Source of the DNA: Clostridium carboxidivorans P7
GTDB taxonomy: Bacteria > Bacillota > Clostridia > Clostridiales > Clostridiaceae
Length of the DNA: 64,000 nt
NCBI RefSeq assembly: GCF_001038625.1
Contig: NZ_CP011803.1
Coordinates: forward strand, 4,960,001 to 5,024,000
Reading direction: 5' to 3'
Shown: one piece after another, positions 63,181 through 64,000 of the stretch
Layout of the letters: each line of letters starts with the position of its first letter
How positions within the stretch are numbered: the first letter of the stretch is position 1
Notes under the pieces: generated by a model
The model's database searches: none
Seen by the model: the letters and a program-made list of their open reading frames with translations, nothing else
What the model was told of the DNA's origin: nothing
Made by a program: the position numbers and the translations under genes

Positions 63181-63415
63181 AGAGGACAGAGGACAATTGA
63201 CAGAGGACAGTGAAGGATGATTTTTCTCTGCTTTGCTACGAAAAATCTTTAATTAAATTTTTGAGAGCTCGTTTCACTAAAGTGAAACATTGCTGACTTA
63301 TATAAATTTTAAGCTTGTTTTGCGCTAGCAAAATAAGCTTAAAAATAAATTAGTTTTCTGACGTAAGGAGGAAAACTTACATTCATTGTCCTCTGTCCTC
63401 TGTCAATTGTCCTCT
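63181..63415 (+). repeat. Family A inverted-repeat element, copy 9
   Basis: Full-length with all four hairpins. The second hairpin reads GTTTCAC/GTGAAAC, a third independent compensatory version of the same stem; the third reads AAGCTTGTTTTGC/GCAAAATAAGCTT (one G-T pair). Outer flanks AATGCGGCACAACTTTTTC and AAAAAATGCTTCGCATT are present. It lies between the SLAP and EamA genes. Confidence 0.9.
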
Positions 63416-63481
63416 AAAAAATGCTTCGCATTTTTTTAAAACTGTGAAATTTAAGTTTTGAGAAAGGAAAGTTTAATTACT

Positions 63482-64000
63482 ATGGAAAAAGTAAGGGGTG
63501 ACAGTAAAAAAAGCTTTTGGGCTGATATGTCACTATTTTTAACGGCTCTATTATGGGGAGGAGGCTTTGTTGCAGTAAAAGATGCTGTGAGCAATGTAAC
63601 TCCTTTTTATATGCTGGCTATTAGATTTTTAGCTGCATCAATATGCTTATCTGCAATATTTTATAAAAAATTCAAAGGTATAAGAAAACAGGATATTGTA
63701 TCAGGTTCTATTGTTGGTGTTTTCTTATTTTTATCCATGGCAGCACAAACCATAGGAATTCAATACACCACGGCAGGTAAACAAGCTTTTATAACTACTG
63801 TATATGTAGTTATAATTCCTTTTTTTGTTTGGGCAATAGATAAAAAGAAACCAGATGCATATTCTATAATATCAGTACTATTTACATTTATAGGTATAAG
63901 TTTTTTAAGTATTAATAATGAATTTAAATTAAGTATGAATTTAGGTGATTGGATTACACTATTTTCAGCTTTTTTATTTGCTGCTCATATAGTTTCTATA
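63482..64000 (+). CDS. EamA-family (DMT) transporter, runs off the window
   Basis: 173 residues are visible from ATG 63482 and the frame is open to the window end. Five or more hydrophobic helices are seen (MSLFLTALLWGGGFVAVKDAV; YMLAIRFLAASICLSAIFY; IVGVFLFLSMAAQTIGIQYTTAGKQAFITT in parts). The WGGGFVAVK and TTAGKQAFI motifs are characteristic of the EamA/DMT superfamily (PF00892), which exports amino acids or other metabolites. The substrate cannot be told. AAAGGAA lies about 13 bases before the start, a longer spacing than usual. Confidence 0.85.
   Translation, partial: MEKVRGDSKKSFWADMSLFLTALLWGGGFVAVKDAVSNVTPFYMLAIRFLAASICLSAIFYKKFKGIRKQDIVSGSIVGVFLFLSMAAQTIGIQYTTAGKQAFITTVYVVIIPFFVWAIDKKKPDAYSIISVLFTFIGISFLSINNEFKLSMNLGDWITLFSAFLFAAHIVSI

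Overview
The window is low-GC, AT-rich Clostridium-type DNA. The evidence is AGGAGG-type ribosome sites with frequent TTG/GTG starts, spore genes (CotF-like coat proteins, YtaF), six exported proteins with cell-wall-binding CWB2 (PF04122) repeats, a SLAP-domain S-layer assembly protein, a GGDEF/HD-GYP protein and clostridial riboswitches. I read it as Clostridium sensu stricto and cannot name a species. No rRNA, tRNA or CRISPR array was seen.

Layout. 1-1780: right part of an IS607-type element (tnpA with a premature stop, intact TnpB, possible omega-RNA), followed by a c-di-GMP turnover protein. 4309-8096: multidrug-export operon (two membrane-fusion proteins, an EmrB-like MFS pump, MarR). 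8498-11648: BtuFCD cobalamin importer (minus strand) under a B12 riboswitch and terminator. 11836-13519: purine-riboswitch-led FAD oxidoreductase. 13584-20771: YtaF, a KimA-like permease, a small conserved protein, Fic, TtcA-like and a four-helix-bundle gene, punctuated by copies of a hairpin-rich inverted-repeat element (family A). 20834-31130: CotF-like proteins, then a cell-wall/S-layer block. 31132-34652: a second repeat family (family B) interleaved with two DUF4160/DUF2442 pairs and a coiled-coil gene. 34775-38024: RAYT-type HUH transposase, ComM/YifB, DprA. 38152-39882: AAA-ATPase/PD-(D/E)XK protein whose C-terminus is supplied by a family B copy. 40135-58503: further CWB2 proteins, a MarR gene with three TolC-like exported proteins, and a WG-repeat protein. 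58777-62198: HlyD lipoprotein plus two ABC-2 permeases with no ATPase gene beside them. 62315-63118: SLAP protein. 63482-64000: start of an EamA transporter.

How the genes work together. Most of the right half serves the cell surface: S-layer-like proteins sharing swappable modules, an assembly factor and export complexes. The most unusual content is the two repeat families. Family A has nine copies with arrays of a 7-bp unit in the ends and up to four internal hairpins, at least two of them supported by compensatory changes; all orientable copies point the same way, and one contains a complete four-helix-bundle gene. Family B has nine copies, also all in one orientation; it sits at gene 3' ends, gives three unrelated proteins a common tail (KTPGV), and lies beside a RAYT gene that may mobilise it. 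These are sequence observations; mobility and function are inference.
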